Of a DNA stretch of 33,502 nt, positions 9,951 to 17,689 are shown one piece after another. The stretch is from contig NC_090615.1 in assembly GCF_004359215.1 (NCBI RefSeq), positions 863,936 through 897,437 on the forward strand, read 5' to 3'. The number at the start of each line of letters is the position of its first letter. Position 1 is the stretch's first letter. A program made the translations under genes and the position numbers. The DNA is from Bremia lactucae (taxonomy: Eukaryota; Oomycota; Peronosporomycetes; Peronosporales; Peronosporaceae). The notes under the pieces were generated by a model. That model was not told the DNA's origin and made no database searches. It saw only the letters and a program-made list of their open reading frames with translations.

Positions 9951-9969
9951 GGTTTTGGTGTTTGCATTG
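9951..9969. repeat. Right target-site duplication of the 9643-9950 insertion
   Basis: GGTTTTGGTGTTTGCATTG; partner of 9624-9642. Confidence 0.65.
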
Positions 9970-10429
9970 GGATGGAATCAAATGTCGACGTTTGTCACGG
10001 GCAACGAGGAATAAGGCTCCAGATTGCGAAACTATTGCTGTATTTCTTTGCAGGACGCGGGATCACGTTGGCGTGGGTCGCGAGCGTCGATCTGTTTCTA
10101 ACAAAAGAACGAGCATTGTACGTGCTGGGGTACTTTATGCTGTTTTTTCATGCACGTGTGCGCTACGTATTTTATTTAAACGCATCCGTGTCAAGTTGTC
10201 CGTATATGAACCTTTTTCTTCTGACGGGGTGCTCTAGTGTGCACCCTTGCACAGGTTTTCACCATTTGTCGACATAAGTCGAACGCGTTGACCCTAAGGT
10301 CAAGGCGAAGGATACCACCGTAAATTTGATCAACATTGAGCGATAATGCTATACTGACTTTGATAACGATGCTGAAAGACTTAGTATCGCACAACAATAA
10401 ATGCACTTACTACTTAGGAAAACGATTTA

Positions 10430-10800
10430 TCCGCAGCTCACACCTGTCGCACTGAAGACAAAAAACAAAACCGAGTCAGCAGGAAAATTCCTGCTAGCTA
10501 GAGAAGCAGTGGTCCGTTTCGTACAGGATTCCTTCGATGATGAAGAGGATCGACAGAAACGAAACTCTGACAAAACGAAAAGCAGATATTTTTTTCATTT
10601 AATGTTAATGATTTAGTCCTATTTACTAAGATGAACCTACCTAAACATGTAAGAGACGGATATGGGTCGTAATAAGTTATTAGCCATGTATATCGGCCTG
10701 TTTTGTGTACTACATCGCCAATGCAGTGCGTAAACGATCGAGCTGATTTGTAGGATGCGTACGTATCCTACGTTTTATGTCGGGCGTCTCCGCCCGTACC
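10430..10800 (+). pseudogene. Integrase C-terminal (GPY/F-like) region, left arm
   Basis: Plus strand. FLLAREAVVRFVQDSF followed by DRQKRNSDK (about 10485-10570) is the helical integrase tail. After frame breaks come KLLAMYIGLFCVLHRQCSA (about 10675-10730), the degraded counterpart of KLLPRFIGPFTV at 14420-14470, and MRTYPTFYVGRLRPYHQY (10754-10807, then stop). Reading continues in that frame through 11080 with scattered stops, ending NFSFGHTANSSRRDRL. Matches the family order integrase core, tail, linker, chromodomain. Same region in the other arm: 23530-23860 (minus). Confidence 0.75.
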
Positions 10801-11204
10801 ATCAGTACTAGGCTTCTTCCGGTATTGAATTACCCAAAACGGTTTAAGGCATCTGCCAAAGCCTGATGGTCCCGAGCCAAAGATTGATAGTCTCGGGATA
10901 GAGTCTCGGTTTCTTGAACCTGACGATCTACTGGTTACATCCTCCAAGGATGAGAACTTTTGACGAGCTGTCACCACCTCGTTTTGAAGGGACTGATACG
11001 TCCGTTCGTTCGCCAGTTGATCAGTCGCAACTTGCGCACAATTTTTCATTTGGTCATACCGCTAACTCGAGCCGACGGGATCGCTTGTGATCAATCTCCT
11101 CCCTTAAATAATGGAAGGTGCAATTCTAGTCACGATATTCACGCAAGTTCGGCGAACGAAGCGAAACCGATTTTTCTCCTCCCTCACAACCATTCAAGGA
11201 TTTA

Positions 11205-11468
11205 GGTGGTGAAAACCTTTTCTAGTAGAACGCACTCGAATGAGCGTTAGGTAGAAGAACTGAACGAGTCACCACGTTCGTTAACGAGGATATCCACACT
11301 CGCATAATAGTTGGGAACCTCGTTCTCAACTGATCATCGACGTACCGGGTCTCGTCTTGGAGTTTGACGAGATCCATTCTCCTCAACAGAACGTTATTCG
11401 GAGAACGAGCGCTTCCCGCGCTCGTAAAAGGGTTGGAGGCTCAGGATCAGGATCACCCCCAGAGTAAT
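11205..11468 (+). pseudogene. Chromodomain and Pol C-terminal tail, left arm
   Basis: Plus strand. HHVR-stop-RGYPHSHNSWEPRSQL, then IIDVPGLVLEFDEIHSPQQ and a basic, serine-rich tail ending SGSGSPPE before TAA at 11465-11467. The tryptophan after HHVR is a stop here but is intact in the right arm (22982-22987). Chromodomain by comparison with 25675-25835 and 2280-2470. Two further stops lie just upstream of the HHVR codons. Confidence 0.75.
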
Positions 11469-11539
11469 GTTATCGTTAACGTTAACGTGAGTTAACGGGA
11501 GAGGGACCGCGATTCAGGGCGGTTTGCTCCCGAAAAAAA

Positions 11540-11985
11540 GCCTTGGCTGCCCTCAAAGGGCAGCCAAACTCGTTGGTTTGGTATGGCCAACGATCGACTC
11601 ATCCAGGCTTCACAAGCCTGGAGAGGACGAAACGAAATTTTTCATCGATGCCTTTTTCCGGCATCAGTAGTACATATAGAAGCGGGCAAAGGATGTCACT
11701 CCTTCGTTTCAAGCTTGTGAAGCATGTGCAAAGCATAGACCGCGAGGCCTGGCTTGACAAACTTGATGCTTTCCGCGACCGGTTAAAAAATTGGACGTAG
11801 TCGGTGCATGCGATAAATTCCACCATTTATCGAGAGAGGCAGGGTTACCTTGCATCTAGTGGGTACGCTCATGCTCATGGTTTTTAAGGTTGCAGGTCAT
11901 GCCCCTAAAGAGGCATACTATTTTTATGATCCTCAATGGAGAACGCTCATCTTTTATGAGATGCATCCCGTTTCTGGTTATGCAT
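11540..11985 (+). pseudogene. Extra ORF downstream of pol (sense), left arm
   Basis: I do not recognise this protein. After the Pol stop and a 70-bp gap with GTTAACGTTAAC, the plus strand encodes KFFIDAFFRHQ, then in another frame SGQRMSLLRFKLVKHVQSID, REAWLDKLDAFRDRLKNWT, and after another shift KVAGHAPKEAYYFYDPQWRT with LIFYEMHPVSGYAS (about 11885-11987). The right arm (22700-22265, minus) encodes the same segments. A more N-terminal version lies at 26428-26100 (minus): FYIDAFLKHR, SLMQAWSGLIRNVQDIERKA. Conservation of peptide across frames suggests it was once a real protein. Functional class unknown. Confidence 0.5.
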
Positions 11986-12404
11986 CCTAGCACCACCAGC
12001 TGCAAGCTTACGAAATGACCTTTACGATCACTTTGCTCCTAGTGATGCATCCTGACATCACCAGAGTTATCGTCGTCCATGGATTCATCACGAGATGACT
12101 TCGCACCCAAAAGGTTTGACGAAGTGTCTAACAACTTCGTCATCACCTCTTTGGTTGTCACGCTAGAACATGTAGACTTAACGGCCGTGGCCTCGGTTGA
12201 TAAGTCTACATGCCGAGTCGGGCGATGAAGCCGACTCGGCTCAGTCACTTACAATTGTAGTAGCAGGTGCCTCCTGCATTGGGAGTAGAAGGTGACTTGT
12301 ACCATGTTGAAGCGTAAGAACTGTGGTAAAAGGATTTTGATCTTGTGTTTACCAAACTTGCTTACTTGCGTGCCTAAAGGGTTTTCACACCACGTTAGCC
12401 TCCT
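11985..12404 (+). other. Untranslated 3' region of left arm with strong hairpins
   Basis: No assigned gene. Contains stems at 12117-12142 (9 bp), 12169-12212 (12 bp, 20-nt loop) and 12212-12240 (10 bp). A minus frame at 12248-12039, with an acidic DDDNSGDV stretch, is open in this arm but disrupted in the other. Confidence 0.5.
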
Positions 12405-12520
12405 GTCCACTCTCCCCCTGCACGTCGTGTACGTGAAGTAGTCGAGACACCCAGCTTGACTGTAATCAGTGCAGGTTGACTAGTACTGTTAGCAGTGCTA
12501 GCAAAAGGTGCTCCATTACA
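12405..12520 (+). repeat. 3' end of a C-type LTR, diverged
   Basis: Aligns by eye with 27385-27497 and 33022-33132: a TCCTCT-like start, CACGTCGTGTACGTG, CAGTGCAGG, a hairpin at 12480-12501, and the end CTCCATTACA. Its start coincides with the end of the inverted-repeat arm, so the left part of the LTR is missing. Confidence 0.6.
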
Positions 12521-12900
12521 CTTTGTCGCACTTCGTAGTCCATCTAGAGGCCTTCGCACGGTCCATTCAACTTGATATGTTAGGTGATAAAGGAGTAAGC
12601 TCTCAAGCCCATAAAGGCGGCTTATAGGCAACAGGTGAAATTTTCACTCACTTGAGTGACCTTTATTGGAGAGTGATCGAACGGATGAGTTTGGTCGAAG
12701 GCGGGCCAGCCATAAGCGCCATGTATTTTGCGCCAAAAAGAGACAATTAGCATGCGAATTTAGCCAGGTTCCTACAACATAACCTCGACGGGGCCCAAGA
12801 AAAGGCTCCTTGCCAACAAGGCTCAACACGCAGAACTGCTGAGAGAACAAGGTGCTTAACAGTTGGAACTAATGAGGCAGCAGCATTTAAAGGCTGCTAG
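12521..12900 (+). pseudogene. Primer site and gag N-terminus remnant (C family)
   Basis: Right after the LTR end, TTGTCGCACTTCGTAGTCC corresponds to the primer site TGGTAGCACTTTGTAGTCC at 33135. Then follow nucleotide matches to the intact gag start at 33183-33470: GAGAGTGATCGAACGGATGAG (about 12671), GAAAAGGCTCCTTGCCAACAA (about 12801), and CAGAACTGCTGAGAGA near 12831. No open frame. 12900-13073 shows nothing I can assign. Confidence 0.6.
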
Positions 12901-13073
12901 CGGGCCGACGCTTTCACGTCGACCCGAAAGCTTACGGATAGAAATATTTATGTTTAATGCAGTCGAAAACAACTCCCTTTAAGATGAATCGTCGAATTAG
13001 AAGACACCATAAAAGCTCGCCGCATAAATGATGATGCGTCGAAAGCGAAATTTGGCAAATTTAACTTTGTTGG

Positions 13074-13257
13074 ATGCGGCTTCTAAAAGACGAACTGATA
13101 AGAAATGACACGGTCGACGCCGTCGTCATCCTTATGCAGGAGTGCGCTGCTGATTGCAAAACTGGTTGCATCGCAGACGACGCTTACAGGTCTTATTTGC
13201 GTCTAACAATGCCAAGACCGGTGCCTCAACAAGATTATAATTCACAGATGTGAATGC
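13074..13257 (-). pseudogene. 5' half of an RNase H domain, cut at an inversion breakpoint
   Basis: Minus strand: DAFTSVNYNLVEAPVLALLD, then a frameshift into CDA..FAIGSALLHKDDDGVD and VISYQF. Nearly the same sequence is at 18905-19097 on the plus strand. Homology stops at 13074 exactly after GAAGCCGCAT; the continuation of that RNase H (AACTGACTAACCC) is found at 15574 on the plus strand. At its other end it is fused to the integrase tail of 13258-14114, an order not found in an intact element. Confidence 0.7.
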
Positions 13258-14114
13258 ATCTAGATGGGGATATGTGACCTCATTTGGGTCTACATACCGT
13301 TTCAGACGACCCACGTAGAATACGGGGTGCGTCTTCATATACAAGGGAAGGGTGAGCCTATAATTTAGGTCTCCAATCTCTTCAACCACCGTACAGGGCC
13401 CAATGAAACGCGGCAGCAACTTCGTAGTACCTCCAGGTAGTACAGAAATTGCATTTTTTGGTAGGGTAGCAGTACTTAATAGTACTTTTTCATCCGCTCT
13501 AAAGCGTTAAATATTTTGCGACCATTTTGGTCCGCATATTCTTTTTGCTTGTCCTGTGCGCTTGCCATTGCGTCACGGACTTTACGTGTGATGGCTAATC
13601 GCTCATCCACAAAGCGTTGAGCCTCGCTCACGCTTTTAGCATCTAACTCGCCTATGATACCGCCAAGAGATCGGTCATAAGGCGTAATTTTATTGACCAC
13701 TGCTAAAGTGACAGGGTCACTATGGCAAGTTTCAGTCTTTGAGATGATACCCTCATGAGTCATCGTCATATTGACGAAACTATGTCCCTCTTTCGCACCG
13801 AGCATAGTGAGGGGCCCTCCCCCACTAAGACTCGGGCTGCGCACAAACGAGACTGGCGTCCGAGGATGGCGCAGTCCGTTAATATAAAACGGTGTCTCAC
13901 CCGTACTGGCGTGGACACTGTTATTTATAGCGAACTCCACAAAGGGCAATTGCTTGCTCCACTCTTTGGGAGTTGCTATAGTGCGTAAGACATCCGCCAC
14001 GACCCGATTGGCACGTTCTGTTTGGCCATCGGTCTGGGGATGATCTGCGGTCGACATGTGGAGCTTGCTACCTAGCAGCTCGAACACATGTCGCCAAAAA
14101 CCAGACGTAAAACG
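13258..14114 (-). pseudogene. Integrase C-terminal half, copy 1
   Basis: Minus strand, truncated 5' by the gap at 14115. Reads VFELLGSKLHMSTADHPQTD, GQTERANRVVADVLRTI, QLPFVEFAINNSVHASTGET, YINGLRHPRTPVSFVRSPSL, then a spacer, RVRDA-like KVRDAMASAQDKQKEYADQ, a frameshift near 13480, and LLPRFIGPCTVVEEIGDLN, LYMKTHPVFYVGRLKRYVDP. The catalytic E (in GQTER) is present. The sequence is nearly identical to 14310-15117. Strong but non-functional copy; ends fused to an RNase H fragment at 13257. Confidence 0.8.
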
Positions 14115-14218
14115 NNNNNNNNNNNNNNNNNNNNNNNNNNNNNNNNNNNNNNNNNNNNNNNNNNNNNNNNNNNNNNNNNNNNNNNNNNNNNNNNNNNNNN
14201 NNNNNNNNNNNNNNNNNN
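14115..14218. other. Assembly gap (104 N)
   Basis: Undetermined bases between two nearly identical integrase copies. The true distance and copy number are unknown. Confidence 0.98.
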
Positions 14219-15117
14219 ATCGGTCTGATAGCTTTTCGCCTTCACCGTCCCCCTCACCCGAACGACGCTCGACTCACAGTCGGCGTCACCATCGGTCTCC
14301 TTAACCAGATGGGGGTATGTGACCTCATTTGGGTCTACATACCGTTTCAGACGACCCACGTAAAATACGGGGTGCGTCTTCATATACGGGGGAAGGGTGA
14401 GCCTATAATTTAGGTCTCCAACCTCTTCAACCACCGTAAAGGGCCCAATGAAACGCGGCAACAACTTCGTAGTACCTCCAGGTAGTACAGAAATTGCATT
14501 TTTAGGTAGGGTAGCAGTACTTAATAGTACTTTTTCACCCACTCTAAAGCGTTCATTATTTTTGCGACCATTTCGGTCCGCATATTCTTTTTGCTTGTCC
14601 TGTGCGCTTGCCATTGCGTCACGGACTTTACGTGTGATGGCTAATCGCTCATCCACAAAGCGTTGAGCCTCGCTCACGCTTTTAGCATCAAACTCGCCTA
14701 TGATACCGCCAAGAGGTCGGTCATAAGGCGTAGTTTTATTGACCACTGCTAAACTGGCAGGGTCACTAGGGCAAGTTTCAGTCTTTGAGATGATACCCTC
14801 ATGAGTCATCGTCATATTGACGAAATTATGTCCCTCTTTCGCACCGAGCATAGTAAGGGGCCCTCCCCCACTAAGACTCAGGCTGCGCACTAACGAGACT
14901 GGCGTCCGAGGATGGCGCAGCCCGTTATTATGAAACGGTGTCTCACCCGTACTGGCGTGGACACTGTTATTTATAGCGAACTTCACAAAGGGCAATTGCT
15001 CGCTCCACTCTTTGGGAGTTGCAATAGTGCGTAATACATCCGCCACGACCCGATTGGCACGTTCTGTTTGGCCATCGGTCTGGGGATATCTGCGGTCGAC
15101 ATGGGGAGCTTGCTACC
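14219..15117 (-). pseudogene. Integrase C-terminal half, copy 2 (open frame)
   Basis: Minus strand, open from 15046 to the gap with no internal stop: ADVLRTIATPKEWSEQLPFV, INNSVHASTGETPFHNNGLR, KVRDAMASAQDKQKEYADRN, LLPRFIGPFTVVEEVGDLNY, YMKTHPVFYVGRLKRYVDPN, then a linker HLVKETDGDADCESSVVRVR. It ends in the N run, so a chromodomain may follow in the gap. The upstream GQTERANR region is frameshifted near 15085. Most intact pol piece in the window. It breaks off at 15117 against LTR sequence (acctcgctaacaag versus acctagcagctcg in copy 1). Confidence 0.8.
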
Positions 15118-15155
15118 TCGCTAACAAGCTGTATATGGCGCCTACATGCGGACCG

Positions 15156-15171
15156 CTCAATCGTGGCTTAT
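15156..15171. repeat. Left 16-bp target-site duplication of the SINE
   Basis: CTCAATCGTGGCTTAT, identical to 15433-15448. The unoccupied site in the related LTR at about 21317-21332 reads CGCAATCGTGTCTTAT, present once. Confidence 0.9.
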
Positions 15172-15432
15172 ACCGACCTCAGTGGCCGAGTGGTTAAGCA
15201 CTGGAACTGGGACCGGGAGGTACATGGATCGATACCCGCGGAGGGCGGTACGATGACACATCGCCGGAGATAGGCTATAAAGCAGACGAGCAACCATCCA
15301 ATGGATGGCCGCCCTGCCAACCCGCACCGAAGGTGTGTGATAGTTGGGTGGGAGGAGGCCCTGTAGCCGAAATTCCCCATAGTGTAATGAGGGGTGCGGG
15401 GTTCCAATAAAAGAACTTCGTCAAAATTGAAT
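15172..15432 (+). mobile_element. tRNA-derived SINE-like insertion, 261 bp
   Basis: Bounded by a perfect 16-bp target-site duplication; the related LTR at 21275-21541 shows the empty site. The 5' end is tRNA-like: ACCTCAGTGGCCGAGTGGTT contains an A box TGGCCGAGTGG (15183-15193, the form found in Ser/Leu tRNAs), and GGATCGATACC (15226-15236) resembles the B box GGTTCGANTCC, 32 bp later. The acceptor and T stems do not pair well, so it is not a working tRNA gene. The body is tRNA-unrelated, and the tail ends AAAATTGAAT without a long poly(A). Such elements are moved by LINE enzymes. tRNA-derived SINEs are known from Phytophthora; I cannot name the family. Confidence 0.8.
15183..15236 (+). promoter_or_regulatory. 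Internal RNA polymerase III promoter (A and B boxes) of the SINE
   Basis: A box TGGCCGAGTGG at 15183-15193 and B box GGATCGATACC at 15226-15236 (two differences from GGTTCGANTCC). Spacing is normal for a tRNA-type promoter. Confidence 0.65.
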
Positions 15433-15448
15433 CTCAATCGTGGCTTAT
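15433..15448. repeat. Right 16-bp target-site duplication of the SINE
   Basis: CTCAATCGTGGCTTAT, identical to 15156-15171. Confidence 0.9.
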
Positions 15449-15573
15449 GCCATTTGACGGCATTGAATCAAACTCAAAGCAACCAATCACTACAGCAAAT
15501 TATAATCTTACTAAATTCAGAAATATTGGAACTATTAAGTCAAATCAATAAAGATGATAATTTTGCACTTCTT

Positions 15574-16822
15574 AACTGACTAACCCTATGCATACCAATG
15601 AGCTACTATCTGTTAAAAATGCTCTAATTAAGTTTCAAGTGCGTCTATTTGGGGCACCGAACATATGTGATTCATAGGGATCACGCATCACTGTGGATCG
15701 CAATAAACACACTTCACCTCTCGCCTAGCATGGTAAGATGGCTTACATTCATTTCTAAAAAAGAATTAAAAAATCGGTTACAAGCCGGGTAAGTCGAATG
15801 TCTTCGCTGAAGCGCTATCGCCTAGACCAGACTTCGAGGCAAGACACCAGGAAAGTGTATCTCGGTCTAGGTACAAGTTGAGTCGTCAACATTTGCAGCC
15901 ATGAAGGCCCACCTCGTGGCGAATTCATAAGCCTCCGAAACCAAAGAGAGCTACAGTCGGGACGAACATGTCGCCTGCTGTTGGATCCCTTCGGTGGACG
16001 ATAGGTCTCCCTCCCATCTCACCTAAAGGCTAAGCTAAGGCGCTTTAGCTGCAGCGAGGGTATGTTATGGCATCGTGTGGTCCGTTGAGAATCTATGCCC
16101 CTCATGAACAAATCTCAAGTTAAATATACCTCATGAGCTCCATGGTGCACCATCGATTGGGCATCTGGGCCGTGAAAATACATTCTTACGAGTATCAGAG
16201 ATATTTTGGCGGCCACACCCATACCGATATTTGGCCAACTATATTCATCCCTGCGAACTGTGTAAGCGCATAAAGCCTGCACCGTCCTCCAGTAAGCCAT
16301 TGCAGGTGCTGCCGATTCAAACGGATTGTTAGAATTCGGTCAGTCTGCACTTCATGATTAACCTGCCGCCTGACCACAAGGGTCGGACGGATCTCGTCGT
16401 CTTTGTTGACCGACTGAGCAAAAAGGTATCTTTAGCACCATGTAGCACTATGTAGCACTTCGATCTCAGACAAGAAGACAAATGTCTTATTCCAGCATGA
16501 TGTGTACCGTCTTCACGGGTGCCCGAGTCCATAATATCGGACGGGGATCCACGTTATACGTCAGGTTTTTGGCGCCATGTGTTTGAGCTGCTGAGTACAT
16601 GTCTACAACCGATCACCCTTAGACTGATGGCCAAAAGGAACGTGCCAATCGTAATGTGCTGGATGTATTGCGTTCGGTAGCGGCTCTCTCAAAGAATGGA
16701 GCAAGCAATTGCCTTTCGTGAAGTTCGGTATACGAAACATGTCAGTGTCCACGCCGAGACACCTTTTTATATAAACGTAGTGCGCCATACTCACAGACCA
16801 GTCTCGTTTGTGCGTAGCCCTA
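15574..16822 (+). pseudogene. RNase H 3' half and integrase (second copy of the 19098-20340 unit)
   Basis: Plus strand, close copy of 19098-20340. It starts inside RNase H (ALIKFQVRLFGAPN), continues to VRWLTFISKK and a decayed ALSRRPD region near 15820, then the integrase zinc domain (CELCKRIKPAP near 16253-16285), the core (TDGQKERANRNVLDVL near 16620), and ends at the familiar RSP codons (16822). Many stops. Beginning and end are both abrupt: the left edge adjoins an LTR at 15573, and the right edge adjoins AT-rich DNA at 16823. The left edge is complementary to the cut at 13074. Confidence 0.75.
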
Positions 16823-17132
16823 TATTTTATCAACATCAATGGGAATTATAACCGATTTACAAGCTCAAAAATTCTATGTTGGCGGCGAATTAATTTGTAT
16901 GATTTTTTAAAATTTATGATTAAAATATTAAAAAAACATGAAAATAAAAAAAACTATAATTTTTTTAATAGTTGTTTAGGGAATATACAGCGTTTCTACC
17001 TTGATTATTTCTACCATTAGCACGCTGAAAACCTTTTGTTAGGGATTTAACTTTAAAAACTCTAGTTAAAGTACCTCTTTTTAATAGTAATGTTTGACGT
17101 AAATTGCTATTATTCATTTATTTTTAACTGTT
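16823..17132 (-). other. AT-rich island, probable mitochondrial DNA insertion (or mis-join)
   Basis: Sudden switch to very AT-rich sequence inside an integrase, running to the 100-N gap. A minus-strand frame at 17117-16965 resembles the start of mitochondrial ribosomal protein L2 (next entry). Neither LTR nor gypsy coding sequence is seen. Because the right side is an unsized gap, a chimeric scaffold end is possible; the left junction at 16822/16823 is within continuous sequence. Confidence 0.55.
16965..17117 (-). pseudogene. Possible mitochondrial rpl2 5' fragment
   Basis: Fifty codons from ATG (17117) to TAA (16967-16965) on the minus strand. The stretch SLTKGFQRANGRNNQGRNAV matches the ribosomal L2 pattern L-T-K-G..GRNNxGxI, near its N-terminus in mitochondrial forms. 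The expected V.H.GGGHK continuation is not found, so the copy is either decayed or not rpl2. Codon use is AT-rich, unlike the neighbours. Could be another organellar ORF. Confidence 0.45.
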
Positions 17133-17232
17133 NNNNNNNNNNNNNNNNNNNNNNNNNNNNNNNNNNNNNNNNNNNNNNNNNNNNNNNNNNNNNNNNNNNN
17201 NNNNNNNNNNNNNNNNNNNNNNNNNNNNNNNN
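17133..17232. other. Assembly gap (exactly 100 N)
   Basis: Length exactly 100, the usual placeholder for unknown size. It removes the zinc-knuckle end of the gag that resumes at 17233. Confidence 0.98.
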
Positions 17233-17625
17233 CTCGCTGCTATGCCAGAGTTCTTGCTGGCGCTAAAGCCGCCCAGCAAGAGGACTCCCTACTCGAAAAG
17301 TGATGGCAAGAACCAGTGTGCAAGACGCGTGAGTTCTGACCACAGAAGTTTTGGGAAATGCAAGAACGCATTAGAAGCGGGATGCTCAACTGAAGCTGAC
17401 TTTAAAATCACCCCTAAGTTCAGAGTTATCAAAGAAATGGGTAGCATAGTCGCTGAGGTGACGAAATTTCGGTCCTCAACCCTGCTGGTCTATAGCCCTC
17501 GAATACGAGGCTACGACCATATGACGATTCCGTGGATTCGGATGCATAACATACTTTTTAAAACTCGCGGCCTTAAAAGGGGAATTCGGCAATGTTTTAT
17601 CTCCAGCCAGAAGTCGTGTTGACGA
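17233..17625 (+). pseudogene. Gag 3' end and protease start, element G
   Basis: Starts CYARVLAGAKAAQQEDSLL just after where the knuckle would be. The protease N-terminus is recognisable as EMGSIVAEVTKFRSSTLLVY, SPRIRGYD. The active site, VDSGA in element B (30583-30591), reads VDSDA followed by a stop in a shifted frame at about 17533. The C-terminal LGMPWL part is missing; the sequence passes directly to the Pol linker after a deletion near 17600-17690. Confidence 0.7.
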
Positions 17626-17689
17626 ATAAACGAGTATTAGACAAAAATGACGATCAAAGAAACGTTAAAACAAGTAATATTTGATTTAG

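Larger units (their letters stand above)
9313..10230 (+). pseudogene. MFS sugar-transporter-like pseudogene, N-terminal half
   Basis: Plus strand. A possible start at 9315 gives MNHGGGYEAYGNDEYTDKG, then a frameshift near 9378 leads into KVGGVLVLKFAVGLMCLVSE (helix 1). A hydrophobic helix follows and then LFLVIDQVGHKQSLC (about 9559-9605), which matches the D-R-x-G-R loop between helices 2 and 3 of the sugar-porter family. The gene is interrupted by an insertion (9643-9950). It resumes with AKLLLYFFAGRGITLAWVAS and VDLFLTKERA (about 10035-10120), like helix 4 and the following loop. The C-terminal half is missing; the next repeat arm starts at 10283. Only likely host-derived gene in the window; the family call is by motif only. 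Confidence 0.55.
10283..12412 (+). repeat. Left arm of a 2.1-kb inverted repeat (gypsy 3' end)
   Basis: Reverse complement of 21862-24038. Homology runs from TTGACCCTAA (about 10290) to GTTAGCCTCCTGT (about 12400). Small differences and several indels occur, including an AT-rich insertion of about 70 bp present only in the other arm. Content in order on the plus strand: integrase C-terminus, linker, chromodomain, extra ORF, untranslated 3' region. Confidence 0.85.
15118..15573 (-). repeat. LTR of the H type, truncated and interrupted by a SINE
   Basis: 15118-15155 and 15449-15573 match 21279-21450 (AACAAGCTGTATATGGCGCC, CCATTTGACGGC, TCACTACAG, AAAGATGAT). The SINE at 15172-15432 splits it. 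It stops at 15573, about 90 bp short of the full LTR, at the junction with an RNase H fragment. Confidence 0.75.

Noticed and set aside
11474..11500. GTTAACGTTAAC tandem as a replication origin or transcription-factor site
   Set aside because: Only a short palindromic repeat also present in the other arm; nothing else supports such a role.
15175..15250. Functional tRNA-Ser/Leu gene
   Set aside because: A and B boxes are present, but the acceptor and T stems do not pair, and the segment is the head of a 261-bp insertion with target duplication.
16808..17020. Plus-strand 70-codon frame in the AT-rich island
   Set aside because: It starts in the integrase remnant and crosses the junction; AT-rich lysine/asparagine/phenylalanine composition is what random AT-rich DNA gives. 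The minus-strand L2-like frame fits better.
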